A stretch of 64,000 nt of DNA from Isoetes taiwanensis (GCA_021234155.1 JAJEKV010000013.1:2759252-2823251); one strand, 5' to 3'; shown: positions 1-12,917, numbered from the stretch's first letter. Numbers and translations: made by a program. Notes: a model not told the origin generated them from the letters alone.

Positions 1-1173
1 TATCTCACATAGCTGACGGATTACGCAGTTTAGGCAATAAGAATACTACATTGAATCAGAATGTTGTTCAATCTCCTCAGAAGTTATCTCAGACTGCTGG
101 AAGGGTTTACATCCCAAGGGCAACCCAACCACTTTTTCCTGCATTGGATAAAGAGTTGGAGTACGCCTGATCATTTGGTACCAGATCCAGGGGTATCTGA
201 GAGGATAGGGATAAAATTTCATTGGTACCAAGACCCTAATGACATTGATTTCGTCAGGGAGGGTCCTGACCATGACAGAAAGCATTGCACAACAGCTCTT
301 TAAGTGCGTACTTCATTAGAGCCTATATCACTGATTTGGATTAAATTAATAAATCCAACACAACAATTAGAGTTTACCTTCTATGATGGACAACACTCCT
401 TAGAAATTGAAAGGGTAAAACAGTTTGAAGATAAACACACCTTCAGATATGTTCTTTTAGCAAATAGATGGAATCGATGCCATTGTCCAAAACTTAGCTA
501 GCTAAATATAGTTAAAATTGCACCTAATAACATACTTATTGTGCCACCAAACTAAGCTATATAGAAACTATTTATAATCCTTTATTCTTCTAATGCATCT
601 GAATACTTCGCAATTATGCCTGTGTAACGATTTTCAGTGATCTAATCATCGGATGAATAATACTTAGTTATGGTAGAGAAATTACCTTAGATGCAAAGAC
701 TTGTGCTCGCATCCTATTCCACCATGGGTTACATGAAAAAACAATGGATAATATAAGATCTTCAGCTGCTTTGTATAATCAGATGGCAACCGAAAGAAGT
801 TCACCTATGCATTGCACAATTTTATCCCCCTTGTCAGAACTAATCCATCATATATATGATTATTGTAATAAGTCTGATCTTACCACATAACCGCTCTTAG
901 AAGTATTAGATTTTCATTGACCCTTGCATCCAAGATTTGTATTGTTCCTGTATTAACAAACAAAACCTTAAATCTCTGATGCCTAGATAAATGCCATATA
1001 ATACACCAAAAAATTAACCACAATCATTTTAATCACAACTTATTCTACTTGGAAATGCCAATATACCTAAAACTGTTGACTGACCTACTATCCAAATGCC
1101 GGGTTTAATATCGGAATATGACAGATATTAGAGGATGATTCGTCATTTTCTAGGTTCGAAGAAAGATTGGGCT
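1..1173. other. Gene-free stretch, unassigned
   Basis: No recognised gene. A stretch at 61-303 (plus) followed by 304-501 is open, but the opposite strand is also open there, and I recognise no family in either. The rest, up to the copia insertion at 1174, is AT-rich with stops in all frames. It may be intron or old repeat. Confidence 0.5.
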
Positions 1174-1802
1174 TGTTAGAATCAGAGCTTGGGATTTGAA
1201 CCCAAGTATGCCAAGACTCTGTCTCCTTCAAACCCCTCCCGCACCTATATCTGCATACACACACCTGTATATGCACTCATCTTGTGCATTTATATCCCTA
1301 TCATTCATATATTTATTTTCTTATCAACCTGGATATATACACTTGTCAAATCGTGCATGCCCTTCATATAGAAAGTTTTCCAACTTGCCTGAATATTAGG
1401 ATGCCCTGCTGTCCTTAAATTCCAGCTGTCGTTGACTTTGACCTGTTTTGACCAGTCAAAACCCTAAGTGGCGGGCAAGGGGTATCAGGCGTTTTCTGGC
1501 GAGCGTAGCAACCTCTGGGTAGTACCTGCCCACCACTTTTCAACTTCTATGTTTTTTTTCTTCCATTCACTGCCACTGCTTCTCATGAATGCTTGTATGA
1601 ATCCTGATTAGCCTAGGGGAGCCAAGATGTGGTCACTAATCCCCTTATGTGCTCAAACATCACATGACACATATTTTTCATACTTCCTTAGGTTGATCTA
1701 CTGCCACTGCTTCTCATAGATCAATGTTGACACTCTAATCTACTGCCACTGCTTCTCATAGATTAGAATATCACATGACACATACTTATGTCATTTCCAA
1801 CA
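1174..1802 (-). repeat. copia 3' LTR (in element sense)
   Basis: Differs from the partner LTR at 3164-3792 at only four positions that I could find by reading (near 1479, 1512, 1668 and 1781), all transitions, so about 99.4 percent identity. It includes a stem-loop CTTGGG-loop-CCCAAG near 1188 and several copies of a CTGCCACTGCTTCTCAT motif (1571-1760). Confidence 0.95.
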
Positions 1803-2982
1803 TTCCCCCTTCATGTGATATTCCCTGTCATCACATTGTAATAATTTCCTTATTTCCTGGAATCTGGATAATGGTAATGCCTTTGTAAGAATATCTGCTC
1901 TTTGATCAGCTGTACTAACATAGGTCAAATGCACTTGATTTTTTTTAACCATATCTCTGATGAAATGAACTTCCATCTCAATGTGTTTTGATCTTTCGTG
2001 CAAAATTGGATTTTTTGACATGGCAATACAACTAGTATTATCACAATAAATGATTGTTGGTCCTCTTTGAGTAAATCCAAATTCTGCCATAAGCCTTCTT
2101 TCCCAAATAAGTTCCTTAGTCAACAGGGCTGCTAAGTTGTACTCAGCTTCAGCACTAGATAAAGCAATGTTGCTTTGCTTCTTGCACTTCCAAGCAACTG
2201 GGGCTCCACCTAATAAAATAACATATCCTGAAGTTGATTTTCGTTTGTCTAAATCTCCTCCCCAATCAAACATCACAATAAGCCCACGCAATTGCAAGTT
2301 GGTTTCATTAAATACTATACCAAAATGCATTGTACCTTTCAAGTATTTGAGAATCTTTTTGCTGCATTCGGTGTCCTTTACCAGCTTTGTCATTGTACCC
2401 CATCGAGAATATTAATCGCTTGCAAATGCAATGTCGCCTAGTACAATTGGCTACATAGGACAAACACCCAATCAAACTTCTGTAAGGTATTTTCTCCATT
2501 TGTTTGCTTTCAGTTTCTGTTTTTGGACTCATATCTGCAGAGATTCTGTGACCAGGAACCATAGGAGTATATGCCATATTGCAGTCTTCCATATGAAATT
2601 TCTTCAACATGTTTTGAATATGCCCTTGTTGACTCAAAGTTAATATCTTGTGATTTCTGTCCCTGTAAACATCTATGCCCAGAAACCTCTTTAACTCTCC
2701 AAGATCACTCATTTGGAATCGTTTCTTCAAGATATCTTTGCAATGATTTTATACTTGAGTCCCCTTTGATATCATAATATTGTCATCAACATATAAAGCA
2801 ATAATGCACCAGGCATCTCCCATTTTGAACCTATAGATATTACCATCATAGTTGAGCTTCTCAAAACCTTGTTCTACAAGATATCCATCCATACATTTAT
2901 ACCATACCTGAAGTCCCCCCTGCACCAGATTGAGCATTACTACTACTAGCAGCAGGACTTGAATCACCTGAGCTAGTTGCAC
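1791..2982 (-). pseudogene. copia pol remnant: RT C-terminus and RNase H
   Basis: Three partly overlapping frames carry the end of pol. The first (2982-2749) holds VEQGFEKLNYDGNIYRF and the catalytic ALYVDDNIMIS motif. The second (2730-2308) continues with MSDLGELKRFLGI, LSQQGHIQNMLKKF and SLIGCLSYVA. The third (2393-1791) is RNase H with DKRKSTSGYV, SSAEAEY, YCDNTSCI, HERSKHIEMEVHFIRD and ADILTKALP. Frame changes lie near 2745 and in the 2390-2310 overlap, and the protease, integrase and RT fingers are missing. With a copia relative as template the joints would be easy to place. As it stands no functional protein is encoded. Confidence 0.92.
1803..1811 (-). promoter_or_regulatory. Polypurine tract of the copia element
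   Basis: AAGGGGGAA on the minus strand lies immediately before the 3' LTR, where plus-strand DNA synthesis is primed. Confidence 0.85.
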
Positions 2983-3127
2983 CCCTTACTGGACTACCAT
3001 CAAACAAATACCACAATTTTTCAACCTCCAGTACAGCTCTAATACTCTCCTTCCAGATTTGAAATCCTCCATCTCCTTTAAAAACTTCAATAGAGTTCAA
3101 TAGATTTGCCCCGAATCTGGTTGTCAT
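2897..3127 (-). pseudogene. copia gag N-terminal fragment
   Basis: An ATG at 3127 opens a frame of about 77 residues starting MTTRFGANLL. A FKGDGGFQIWKESIRAVLE stretch resembles the early gag segment of plant copia elements, in which a 'G.NF..W' block is followed by a helical region. It then runs into a Ser/Gly/Ala-rich stretch and stops near 2897, at what looks like a deletion junction with RT sequence. The rest of gag, including the CCHC knuckle, is absent. Confidence 0.7.
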
Positions 3128-3150
3128 TATCACAGGACAGGAATTAGTTA

Positions 3151-3162
3151 GCTCTGATACCA
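3151..3162 (-). promoter_or_regulatory. Primer-binding site, initiator-Met tRNA type
   Basis: On the minus strand the sequence TGGTATCAGAGC begins one or two bases after the 5' LTR. This is the usual plant LTR-element primer site, complementary to the 3' end of initiator methionine tRNA. Confidence 0.9.
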
Positions 3163-3163
3163 A

Positions 3164-3792
3164 TGTTAGAATCAGAGCTTGGGATTTGAACCCAAGTATG
3201 CCAAGACTCTGTCTCCTTCAAACCCCTCCCGCACCTATATCTGCATACACACACCTGTATATGCACTCATCTTGTGCATTTATATCCCTATCATTCATAT
3301 ATTTATTTTCTTATCAACCTGGATATATACACTTGTCAAATCGTGCATGCCCTTCATATAGAAAGTTTTCCAACTTGCCTGAATATTAGGATGCCCTGCT
3401 GTCCTTAAATTCCAGCTGTCGTTGACTTTGACCTGTTTTGACCAGTCAAAACCCTAAGTGGCGGGCAGGGGGTATCAGGCGTTTTCTGGCGGGCGTAGCA
3501 ACCTCTGGGTAGTACCTGCCCACCACTTTTCAACTTCTATGTTTTTTTTCTTCCATTCACTGCCACTGCTTCTCATGAATGCTTGTATGAATCCTGATTA
3601 GCCTAGGGGAGCCAAGATGTGGTCACTAATCCCCTTATGTGCTCAAACATCACATGATACATATTTTTCATACTTCCTTAGGTTGATCTACTGCCACTGC
3701 TTCTCATAGATCAATGTTGACACTCTAATCTACTGCCACTGCTTCTCATAGATTAGAATATCACATGACATATACTTATGTCATTTCCAACA
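3164..3792 (-). repeat. copia 5' LTR (in element sense)
   Basis: Same length as the LTR at 1174-1802. Its end abuts the primer-binding site on one side and the GGGCT target duplication on the other. Promoter and polyadenylation signals should lie here, but I cannot pin them down. Confidence 0.95.
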
Positions 3793-3797
3793 GGGCT

Positions 3798-5959
3798 CTT
3801 GTAACCACTCTGTATTGAATAGTTCATTTGAGCTACAGTAAAATGCTCCAACTCTCATCCAATCTACCCATAAAAGAGTTATATATGAAGAAGAAAGAAA
3901 TTTAGGTATATGCATTTAGCTTCTTGTCTAAATCCAGCTGCATGTAAGCATGACTTTCATCTGCATTTTCAGTATTGGAGTCTTTTAAATAAGATCTTAG
4001 CAGCATATGAAGAAAACAGTAGAGTACGCTTGAGGTTTACCAAACACGCCTGGAAATCGTGGCCAGTTGCCCAGCAAAATCCTGCCCAGTTGTCGAGAAG
4101 AGATCCAGATGCCTTGGTTCTGGCAGAAGCTAGCCTGGTAAAAGAACTGAGGCTTGTTAGTTTCCCAGTTGATGCCATCACGGTTTTGCCAATGTCTGAT
4201 ACAAACCAAGGCAACCGACCCAAGCTCAAGCTTGAGCACCAAAAAATCGTCCCACTCAAGCTTGGGCGCCAAAAAATCGTGAGAGACCTTGAGCGCCATA
4301 AATCTTGAGCAGAGCAGGGGATAATTCGTATTACTATTCCCGAATATCGTAGCATTCAAACCTCGGCCAGTTCAAAAACTGGCCATCAATGCTGCCAGCT
4401 CGCGTCCTGCAAGAGACCGCAAGATGAAAGGGAACGCCGCATGCGGCGTAACATGCGGCGTTCCCTGGCACGGTTCCCAACGTCATCCCAAAATAAAAAG
4501 GAAGATAGAGGTCAAATAGCCTATGACTATAGGAAAAATTTTGGGTCATGTTTTCTTAAACAAAAGTATAGATTCCTCAACATCATGTTAGCCATGTATT
4601 GTAATTCGCAATCTTTTTCCTTACTTGAAGGGAGGGACACACATCAAAACAATGAGAATTTCTTTCTTTAAACTTTCATTGCCTATCCTTGTTGTGTTAG
4701 AAACTCTATTTTTGACATCTTTTTGGAGGTATATGAATAGCACGTCACCAACCAAATTATGTAAAATTAGCATGCAGTATAGTTTCCTTGTCGATAACAA
4801 ACTTCTTACCATCACTCTTGATCTAGGTAGTTGTTTCAAAGTCATATTTATTGCATTGAAAAGTTCTCTTTCTCTGCTTGCTTTCCAGTAGTGTATGATT
4901 TGGCCAAATTTTGTTTGAGTTTTATGGATCCAAGCAGCACTTGGCCAGATTTGGTAGGGTTTTGACCGGTTTTCACATAATCTACATTTGGTTTCTTTTG
5001 ATTTGGACTTGATCTAATTCAAAGTTACTCTGATTTAGCTTTGCCCATTTCAATTTGCTTTACTACCTATCTTCATTATAGTAAGAGGACATCGCAATAA
5101 GATCTTAACATGGAATGTGATAGGAAGGATAGTTCCTACGGAATATGCATTCATCCCACAACTCAGCTTCAGGGTGAGATCCTTGGTACTTCACAACAAT
5201 TGCTTTTAGGTAGTAGAAGATCTAATGCCACAAGAATATTTAGTTCTCATTAGCGGCCATTGTTGGAGGCACCTTACCCATAGCCACCTTCTGGAGGGCT
5301 ATTCTGGACTGTTGCGAGAGATGGCCAGATTGATTGCAATGGCTCTTCATGCTCTAGGTATTCAAGTCTAACATTTTCTGCCTACACTACATGATCATGT
5401 TTGACTTTGATTACCAACCATAATAGTTGGAATTATATGACAATGTATGTCTGATGCAAACTTCAGAGGAGACGAGCTTACAGTCACAAGCCAAATGTCA
5501 TGTTTGGGGGTTTGCAAACATACCCACCCCAATGTACATGGAATAGAATTCCAATATTAGAGAATTGAGGAAGCTCATTGCATACATACTAGAGCTCTGA
5601 ATCTGGGTATCATAGAGGTTGCATAGACAAAGGCAGACATTGAATTAGATATCGATGAGACTCTGCACTTTACTGACAGCATGCAAGTGCATGCAACAAG
5701 TGCAAGCTAATGTTGAAGGCGTTATAGCTAACCTTGCATGTTGCGTAAGCAAATAGAGTCTTCTACACCTACTTTGCTGAACAATTAGCTATCCACAAAA
5801 AGGAGCGCATCTCTGCCACAAAATAATGCATGCAGCAGTTTAGTGATCGCTTCCAGCTTGCACAATTTCAACGACATCAGAATCGGTCAGACATTTTTGG
5901 TCTCCGATGTAATATAGCCACAATATCAAACAAGCCGAGATATAGAGATGTTCCAGAGT
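3798..5959. other. Gene-free stretch with small repeats
   Basis: No gene recognised. 4225-4284 has two copies of a 30-bp unit containing CAAAAAATCGT, with a weaker third. Readings through 3910-4359 are open on both strands and match nothing I know. Beyond 4500 all frames are broken. Confidence 0.55.
4431..4464. repeat. GC-rich hairpin
   Basis: Arms GGAACGCCGCAT and ATGCGGCGTTCC pair perfectly around a 10-base loop. A second palindrome, GCCGCATGCGGC, is nested in the left arm. There is no T-run after it, so it is not a simple terminator. Confidence 0.7.
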
Positions 5960-6100
5960 GACATAATCATTCCGATTCAATGCCAGTCTTGGGTCTTCTA
6001 GCTCAAGTCCTTATATTTTGCTCTATTATATCAAGTATATTCAGTTTTTTAGCATATTCTTCATGTACTTCTCGTGTATTTTCTAGTATTTCTGTCGTCC
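5960..6100 (+). repeat. Dispersed repeat, copy 1 (partner at 15014-15155)
   Basis: This stretch and 15014-15155 align over their length at roughly three-quarters identity by eye. They share blocks such as ACATAAYCATTCCGATTCAA, TTATATCAAGTAT, CATATTCTTCATGT or close variants, and GTATTTTCTAG. Both are in the same orientation. Copy 1 ends right before the cox1 fragment. It could be LTR or untranslated sequence of an LTR element. Family not recognised. Confidence 0.7.
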
Positions 6101-6149
6101 ACCGGGCGATACGGATCAGCTCGGGTGCTGGGAAGCACCAACGATTTTC

Positions 6150-6455
<306 letters not shown>

Positions 6456-6839
6456 TTACCTGGTTTGTCGTCTGCTCTGAATGTCGTTACGACAACTTTA
6501 ATGTAATAGTTGGAGCAGGCTATTCAAGTGTACCAGAGGATATAGTTCAAACGTAAAGAACTTAGGGAGGGTTTAGTATGTCATGCCTCTATATCAGGAT
6601 CAGCATAAAGGCTTCAGTTTTCCTGGAAGATTTGATAGCATCAGATCTGAGATCTAGTGTTTCTATTAGATCAAGCTAGTTATTTGGTCCTATCTGCGTA
6701 GGTTAAAAACAGATAAGATCGAATTTGGCTTGGTTGGTTCTTTCTTTGCAGGACCAACCCTCTCTTTGCAGGATCAGCCCTATGCTAGTTTGTACCATTG
6801 CTCGAAAAGAGGACTCCAGATTTGCAATATTTTGCAGTG

Positions 6840-7120
6840 TTCACTGCTGAGCTTGAGGTTTTTCTTGGAAACACTGATTAGCAGCGTACAACAATTACTA
6901 TACTTAATAACCTCAGGGAAGGATCCAACAGCCTCCATTTACGCATCTGAACTTCTATAGGTACTACTTAGAATGATGTTGCCCTTCGTGATTACTTCCA
7001 TAGAGGGCTTTACGATGATGCCAAAGATATGTTATTGATTATGGAAGATTCTATGACCTTAAAGGAGGCTATTTAATTTTCTATTTATTGTTGTGATAAT
7101 TGTCTCTTTTAGCGCAAGTA
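6840..7120 (+). pseudogene. Ty3/gypsy gag remnant
   Basis: Two frames together give a gypsy gag core: ASIYASEL (near 6935), then in another frame ALRDYFHRGLYDDAKDMLL and MEDSMTLKEAI. Plant gypsy gags have a matching 'YAxEFR..., L...F..GL...vkd.L, ..tl.eai' pattern upstream of the zinc knuckle. The knuckle itself is not visible. Confidence 0.65.
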
Positions 7121-8559
7121 ACAAAGGCGTAGTCAATTTTTGCCTCTAGCTTTACAGGCACCGGCTATCACTATGCTCTTGTTATAGTAAAAGATGGCCA
7201 TGTTATGCAGGTTGATCGTTCTTTCTTTCGAGGACCCTTGTCTTCTGCCAAAAAATGATGTCGAATGGAGGCAAATCTATGCTTGTATTGTTGAGGATCT
7301 GGTCATATTACTCGTGGATGCCCCTTGAGTGATCCGATCAGTTGAACAACTTCAGGGGCCAGTCCAAAATAGTCGGGGTCTCGATGTCCGGTTACAATTG
7401 GCGTGACTCCCTTAGTATCTAGTGAATGGTTTACCCCTCCCCCCCTGATGAGACCAATATAGAGTTTTTCTATTGTAGTATTATTAAAATCATAGGTTGG
7501 GCCGCTAGATGCATTGGTACAATTCGATAGCACGATGAATGCTTGTTCTATAGACAGTATATTTGCTTCTAAGCAATTAATCCATAGAATTGAGCTCGAG
7601 CATCCAAGAGTTGTTGGAGTAACTAATGGACGTGAAACTTCTTCTAGAGTAGTCACAAAATGTATCACACTCTTTCGGGTTTGTTTATGGAACATCTTCT
7701 TGCAAGCTCATTGTTAGCGCACGCACAACAATAGTTTAGATCTTTCTTGGCTGCAATTGCATAATCTGCAGATCAATTGGCATTAAAAATCATTATTAGT
7801 CTCTAGTTCTTTTGATAATTCTGCTCCACCTTCAGCCCATGTCCCTACGTTGGGATCGACTCTAGTTCATGTGCTATCTTTGGATCATGCCTCAATCTGT
7901 GGCTCTGATCCCATCCAAGCTTTTGTTCCAAATCGTCTTCGTTCTAAATTCTGTTCCAGCTTCAGGTCTTGCTCTAGTTTTTTCCTCCGGCTTTAATTAT
8001 GCTCCTGTTTCTATTCCTACTTCAGTTCTGGTTCTTGCTCCCGCTCCCTTTTTTGCTTCTTCTTCCATGCCGCACTCTCCCCGTATCTCGAATATTTCTC
8101 TTCATAAGTTTATTAAATTTAGGAGAAATATCTTGTTTTAGTATTTGCAATTCAGATTCAAGCGACGATTAATTACGACCTAGGTAAAATCTGGTTCAAT
8201 GCTCCTAGACTAATATGTTACCTTTCTAACATTTTTCACAAAGTCAAGGCTAGCAAGCTTCCATAACACATTCATTCAAATCATCTAACGGCATAATAAG
8301 CTCAAAAGGGAAGAGGGAGGAATAAAAAACAACTATGCATTGAGAATATTCTTTAAATAAGCTCTTGAGGTTCTTTTGTAGTGAATGAAACTGTTAGAGT
8401 TGTAATTAATTACTATTTTATCAAGTTTAGCCATTATAGTTACGAGAAATCTATGAATCCTTCTGTCGGATGGTCAAAATCTTATCAAATATGTTCTAAA
8501 ATTTACTTAAAACTTGGCTAGAACTATAATTGTTCAATTGTCGCTGACCTAGGATTATC

Positions 8560-9130
8560 TTGGCTCCATGGTCCTATTGTTTGGAAGTTATATGGGACAA
8601 CTCTTTGCAGTCACCCTCTGGAGCACCTTTTTTTTTCTTTAAGAAGAAAAACAGCTCTTTGCGGTTGGTTGTTGATTATCACCGGCTCAACAAGATCATG
8701 GTGCCAAACTGGTATCCACTTTCTCTGATCTTCGAGATGTTGTAGTGACTCTAAGGTGACCGTTCTCTCATGAAAGTTGATCTTCGTGGTGCGTATAATC
8801 TTATTTAGATCCGTTAGGTCTAACAGAATTTTTTATACTCGATATGGCCATTTTGATTATATTGTTATGCCTTTTGGTCTTATCAATGCCCCAACAATTT
8901 TCTAGCATATGGGTAATGATGCCTTTAGGGAGTTCTTGGACATTTTTGTCATCATCCACGTAAATAATATTCTCATTTATTCAAAGACTCTTGAAGAACA
9001 CGAGCGACATATTTGACAAGTATATATAGAGGCTTTGGAACATGGACTGTATGTTAAGCTTGTGTTAGTTTGAGTGGGATCATGTAGAATTCCTTGGTTA
9101 TTGCATCAACCCTCAGGAAGTCTCCATTCT
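8560..9130 (+). pseudogene. Ty3/gypsy reverse transcriptase remnant
   Basis: [15 protein letters not shown], then in other frames KVDLRGAYNLI, YGHFDYIVMPFGL-like, VNNILIYSKTLEEHERH and VEFLGYCINPQE. These are blocks 1-6 of a gypsy RT, in order. The catalytic YLDD position reads as a broken VDVNN-like stretch near 8955. At least five stops or shifts interrupt it, one beside a T-run at 8630-8637. Confidence 0.85.
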
Positions 9131-9479
9131 AGATTGGCAAACACCCTTTTCAGTTCGAGATATCCAGTGCTAGTATGATCTGTTAAGTTCTATGGCCGAT
9201 TTATCTAGGAGAAATCACATTTCAACGCATCTCCCTGCAAAATACGTGCCATTTGAATGGACGGTTAAAGCAATAAATGATCTCATTATCTTGAAGCATG
9301 TGGTAACCTAGTCGCTGGTCCTTGGCCATCCAGATTCTTCATGTTCGTATGCGGTAGCAGCAGATATGTCTAATTTTGCCCTTGTATAGTGTCTTGTCAT
9401 AGGTGGGGAATGATCACGAACTGCATCCGACACGTATCATTCTCAAAAATTTAGGTTCTTGAAATTAGTTAACCAATTT

Positions 9480-10450
9480 ATGACAGGGAGCTTTGGGCAA
9501 TAATTGAAGGATCCCCTCACAAGGAATAACGGCTTTTCCTTGTGGGATCCCCTCATAAGGACACAATGATCAATAAAAACTTGGAGTATTTTCGTTTGGC
9601 TCAGATACTCAACCGCCGCCAAGCTCGGGTGGCATATTCAAGCTTTATTCTCGCATTGATTTCGTGATTTAAGTATCGACACGGAACTCCAAGGCAAGCG
9701 TGATGCCTTGTCTTCACGCCCTATATTAAGCCTAAGTCGGGTGATCCATCATTTGATCAACAATCATTTGTGACTGCTTATGACTATTACTTCGTTGTAG
9801 CTTATGACTATCACTTTGTTTGAGATTCCCAAGGATGCATCCTTGTTTAAGTCTGTTCTGTATCTCTCCCATCTGATTCATTGGCTAAAGATATATTTTC
9901 ACATATGGGCTCATCATCATCATGCGGTCAAACTATGATCATTTAGAGATTCGAGATAGACTTCTGTTCTAGGATGTTCTTTTTTATGTTCTTGATGGTC
10001 TTTTTAGGCTTAGGGTTGCTTAAGCTTGTCATGATTCGCTTATGGCCAGATATTTTGTAGTAGCCAGGACTCTTGAACTTATTAGTCGAGAGTATTAGTG
10101 GCCTGAGTTGCAGCACTCTATCGAAGCTTTTATTCAACCATGTGATGCTTGTTGTCGAGCAAAGGCTCCTTAACTTCTTACTCATGGTCCTTTTTAGCCA
10201 TTATATTTTAGTCGGACTTTAAAAGTGTAATTTTGTGGATTTTATCCAGAACTGCCACTCTCTTTTGGTCACAATACCATCGTGGTCACTATTGATTGAT
10301 CCTCTAAGGTGGTTCCTTTCATTTCTTGCAAGGTCATCATCACCAGCGAGGGAACAACTGATCTATTTCTTTGGGAAGTAGTTAGACTGTACGGCTTCCC
10401 AGACACCATAGTCTAAAATACTAGACCTCGCTTCAACGAGAATGTTTAGA
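9480..10450 (+). pseudogene. Ty3/gypsy RNase H and integrase remnant
   Basis: RNase H end: ELWAII (9488), then KNLEYFRLAQILNRRQARVA (9570-9630), the usual 'DHKNLEYF...LNRRQARW' block. Integrase: ARTLELISREYWWPELQ, CDACCRAKAP (the HHCC zinc region), HNTIVVTID (first catalytic Asp region), then KVVPFISCK and LFLWEVVRLYGFPDTIV. The second D and E regions are lost or unreadable after 10450. Confidence 0.85.
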
Positions 10451-11814
10451 CGCGACTTTTGGAGCTTTTACATGTCGAGTACTTCGGCCAGTTATTTGGA
10501 GAGAAATGAATAGACAGACCTAGAAATGTCTTCTGGCATGGCTCTAATGTCCTGCCGAAGACTCGGGTATGGCAATGTCAACATAGATTTTGATGGCTAT
10601 AGAGTGGAGCTATATCCATGGAAAGCGCCATCTCCAAGATCTTTTACATAAAACAACAAGCTCCAAGGGTGCTGAAACTGAAATATTGTCCCAATTAGTC
10701 GAGAAAAGGATGCAGGCTATACGATGATGTCTAAGACGAGAAATTATGCAAGAAATGGATATATATGGAGACGAAAAAGCATAAAGAATGCAAAATTTAT
10801 GTTCAAGATTGAAGACTTTATGAAAAAACTGAAGAAAAACGAGGATTAAAGAGAGAGATAATGTTTTGAGGAAAGAAGAGTAGGAGAGGATGAAGAAATC
10901 AGTCGCCGGAATGGCTATGGCAAAGGAAAGAGCGAAGGTCGGTGATGGAATAGAGCCTTTGGGGCGCGAAGACGGTGGAAGTTGGAGAAAGGGCAGGCGA
11001 ACAACAAAGCAGAAACAGTAAAATGGTGCAACGGTAAAAACTTTGCTACTATCAAGGGTGAGATGTTTTTAAGGCACACCTTGCCATGCAAAGCAAACAC
11101 CGATAGGCATGTGCCATAGCTAGAAGAAAATCGGCAATGGCAATCCTTCCACTATGTTTCCGTCCTTCCGGCGTTCATATGAACATGAATGCTGCCTTAT
11201 CTTTCATTTCGATCCAACCGCTCCCCTCTTCCTTATGGCAGCCCAAGGTGATTCTTATTCTTTAATCCTCAAATTCTTCGGGTTCTTAAACTTGTGTTTT
11301 GTATGCAGAATAGCCTAAGCATTCGGAGCTATTACATTAGATATATTGCTTGTATGTCTTCTGAGAACTCTTGAAGGCATAGATGCAAAGCCGGCAAAAG
11401 AAGCTTTGAAATCTTTTGTGCCAGATGTGAAAAATATCTTGAAGGATTTAAATCTAGGAACAGGAAGAATGTCAATGAAGTTTCATAGGTATTGTACGAA
11501 ACAAACAGGGGGTCAGGAAGCAAAACAATGTTGGGAGTAATGCAAGGAATAGGGGATGATAAAAACATTGATAGCATAGAAAAATCAATTTAGGGTAGAA
11601 GAAATAGGTCATAAGAACGAATCTTCTGTTAGTGATTATAGAGATAAGCAAGATTTTGGATGGAGTGAATCTAAATGTGATGAGGGTTCAAGATTTAAAG
11701 AAGAAAAAGATGGTAAGTTGAGATTTGATGAAGAGATTATATCAGCTTTTGATTTGAAAATTGAAGAAAATGATTCTAAAGGCTCCGATTCTTTCTCTGT
11801 AGCCCTTGATTTTC

Positions 11815-12100
11815 CAGCCCCTCCCTTCCCATGGCCCCCTTTGTCCCTCTTCCTTGCCTGATCCCCCTTTAACCCCTGTCCCTCCCCCCACCCCCAACCC
11901 CTCCTTCCCTACTGTTTAACCCTTTGTCGTTCTTCCTTGTTCCCTACTCCTTAATCCTTTACAAACAACCCTCCCCCCTCCTCCCCCGTACACCCCCTTA
12001 TACCCTTTGCCCTTCCCCATCTTACCCTTTCATTGCCCCTCCCTATTTGCCCCTTTGCCCACCCCATTTTCTCTTCAACCTTCCCCATCCCCATTTTTTC
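11815..12100 (+). repeat. Pyrimidine-rich (C/T) tract
   Basis: About 280 bases of almost pure C and T with short CCCTT, CCCCCA and CCTCC runs, and purines on the other strand. Mirror-symmetric pyrimidine runs like this can form triplex DNA. No tandem unit is evident. Confidence 0.75.
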
Positions 12101-12917
12101 TTTGAAGATATTGTTCTTTTCTCGGATTGTTTTTTGTGAATTCTGGTGGTTGCTTTATCATGAAAATGGTGATTCAATGCCAAGCTACTTATTTTTGCAT
12201 GAGTCCCACTTTACTGCATGAGTTCCAGACATCAGAATGTGACCCACTTTAATTACATTCGACTTAAAAACTTGCTGATCACTTTACCACAATTGCATGA
12301 ACAATAAAAAAAGCTTCATCCTTATAGGTTTTAGAAGGGTGGAAGCGTGCAAGGGTGTACCATAATAAAGTTCTTTTTAGGGAGTGCGAAACTACCTAGA
12401 AAAGTACCCAGCACTGAGTACTAGGGACTTGTATAAATGTCTCAATAAACAATAAGTTTGAGAGAGGATTCATTCATTTTAGTCTCTAATAGTATTGTTA
12501 TCCTCTAATACTATAGATTGACATATTATTGACCTTCAATTAAAAAAATTTGGATTGTTTTTAATTGGAAGAGAAAACAGAAAGTACCAGTTTTTAAAGT
12601 ACCCAGTGTAGGTACTTTTGAGGGTTCCAAAAAGTGGTACGCCGTAGCGTGCTTTCACCCAAATGCATTTGTGCTGCTGCATGGCTACAATTTTTAGTTT
12701 AAAAGAGATAAAATACAAAAGAGAAGAAATAAATGTGCCCACATTAATACCAGAGCTAGACTTAATTTCTCATCTATAGATTTAGAACCCAAATAACATG
12801 TAACCAGGGACAATATATGCAATCTGAACGATGCACCTCTTATCTAAATTCTAGACATCATAGAACAATTCATATCTGATAATCTCAAGCATTTGATTTT
12901 CATTTGTTTTTTTTGTT

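Larger units (their letters stand above)
1174..3792 (-). mobile_element. Non-autonomous Ty1/copia LTR retrotransposon, recent insertion
   Basis: Two 629-bp LTRs bracket only 1361 bp of internal DNA, against 4 kb or more for a full copia element. The LTRs begin TGTT and end AACA and are flanked by a 5-bp target duplication, GGGCT, at 1169-1173 and 3793-3797. Reading minus, the order is 5' LTR, a primer site matching initiator-Met tRNA, a gag N-terminus, then directly the C-terminal part of reverse transcriptase and RNase H, a polypurine tract and the 3' LTR. Most of gag, the protease, the integrase and the front of RT are missing. RT before RNase H with YVDD, and the GTKSTSGY-type RNase H signature, identify Ty1/copia. 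The coding remainder is broken into several frames, so this copy must have moved using enzymes from another element. Confidence 0.95.
6700..10460 (+). mobile_element. Degenerate Ty3/gypsy retrotransposon
   Basis: Broken pieces appear in canonical order on the plus strand: gag (about 6840-7120), reverse transcriptase (8560-9130), RNase H (9480-9720) and integrase (10000-10450). RT before integrase and the type of motifs place it in Ty3/gypsy. I see no LTR pair beside it. The repeat at 5960-6100 and 15014-15155 is in direct orientation on either side, so it is a weak candidate. Stops and frame changes occur every few tens of codons, so it is old. The protease region (7150-8500) is unreadable. 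Confidence 0.9.

Noticed and set aside
7303-7695. Minus-strand open frame of 130 codons inside the gypsy region.
   Set aside because: It is antisense to the expected protease part of a plus-strand gypsy copy and matches nothing.
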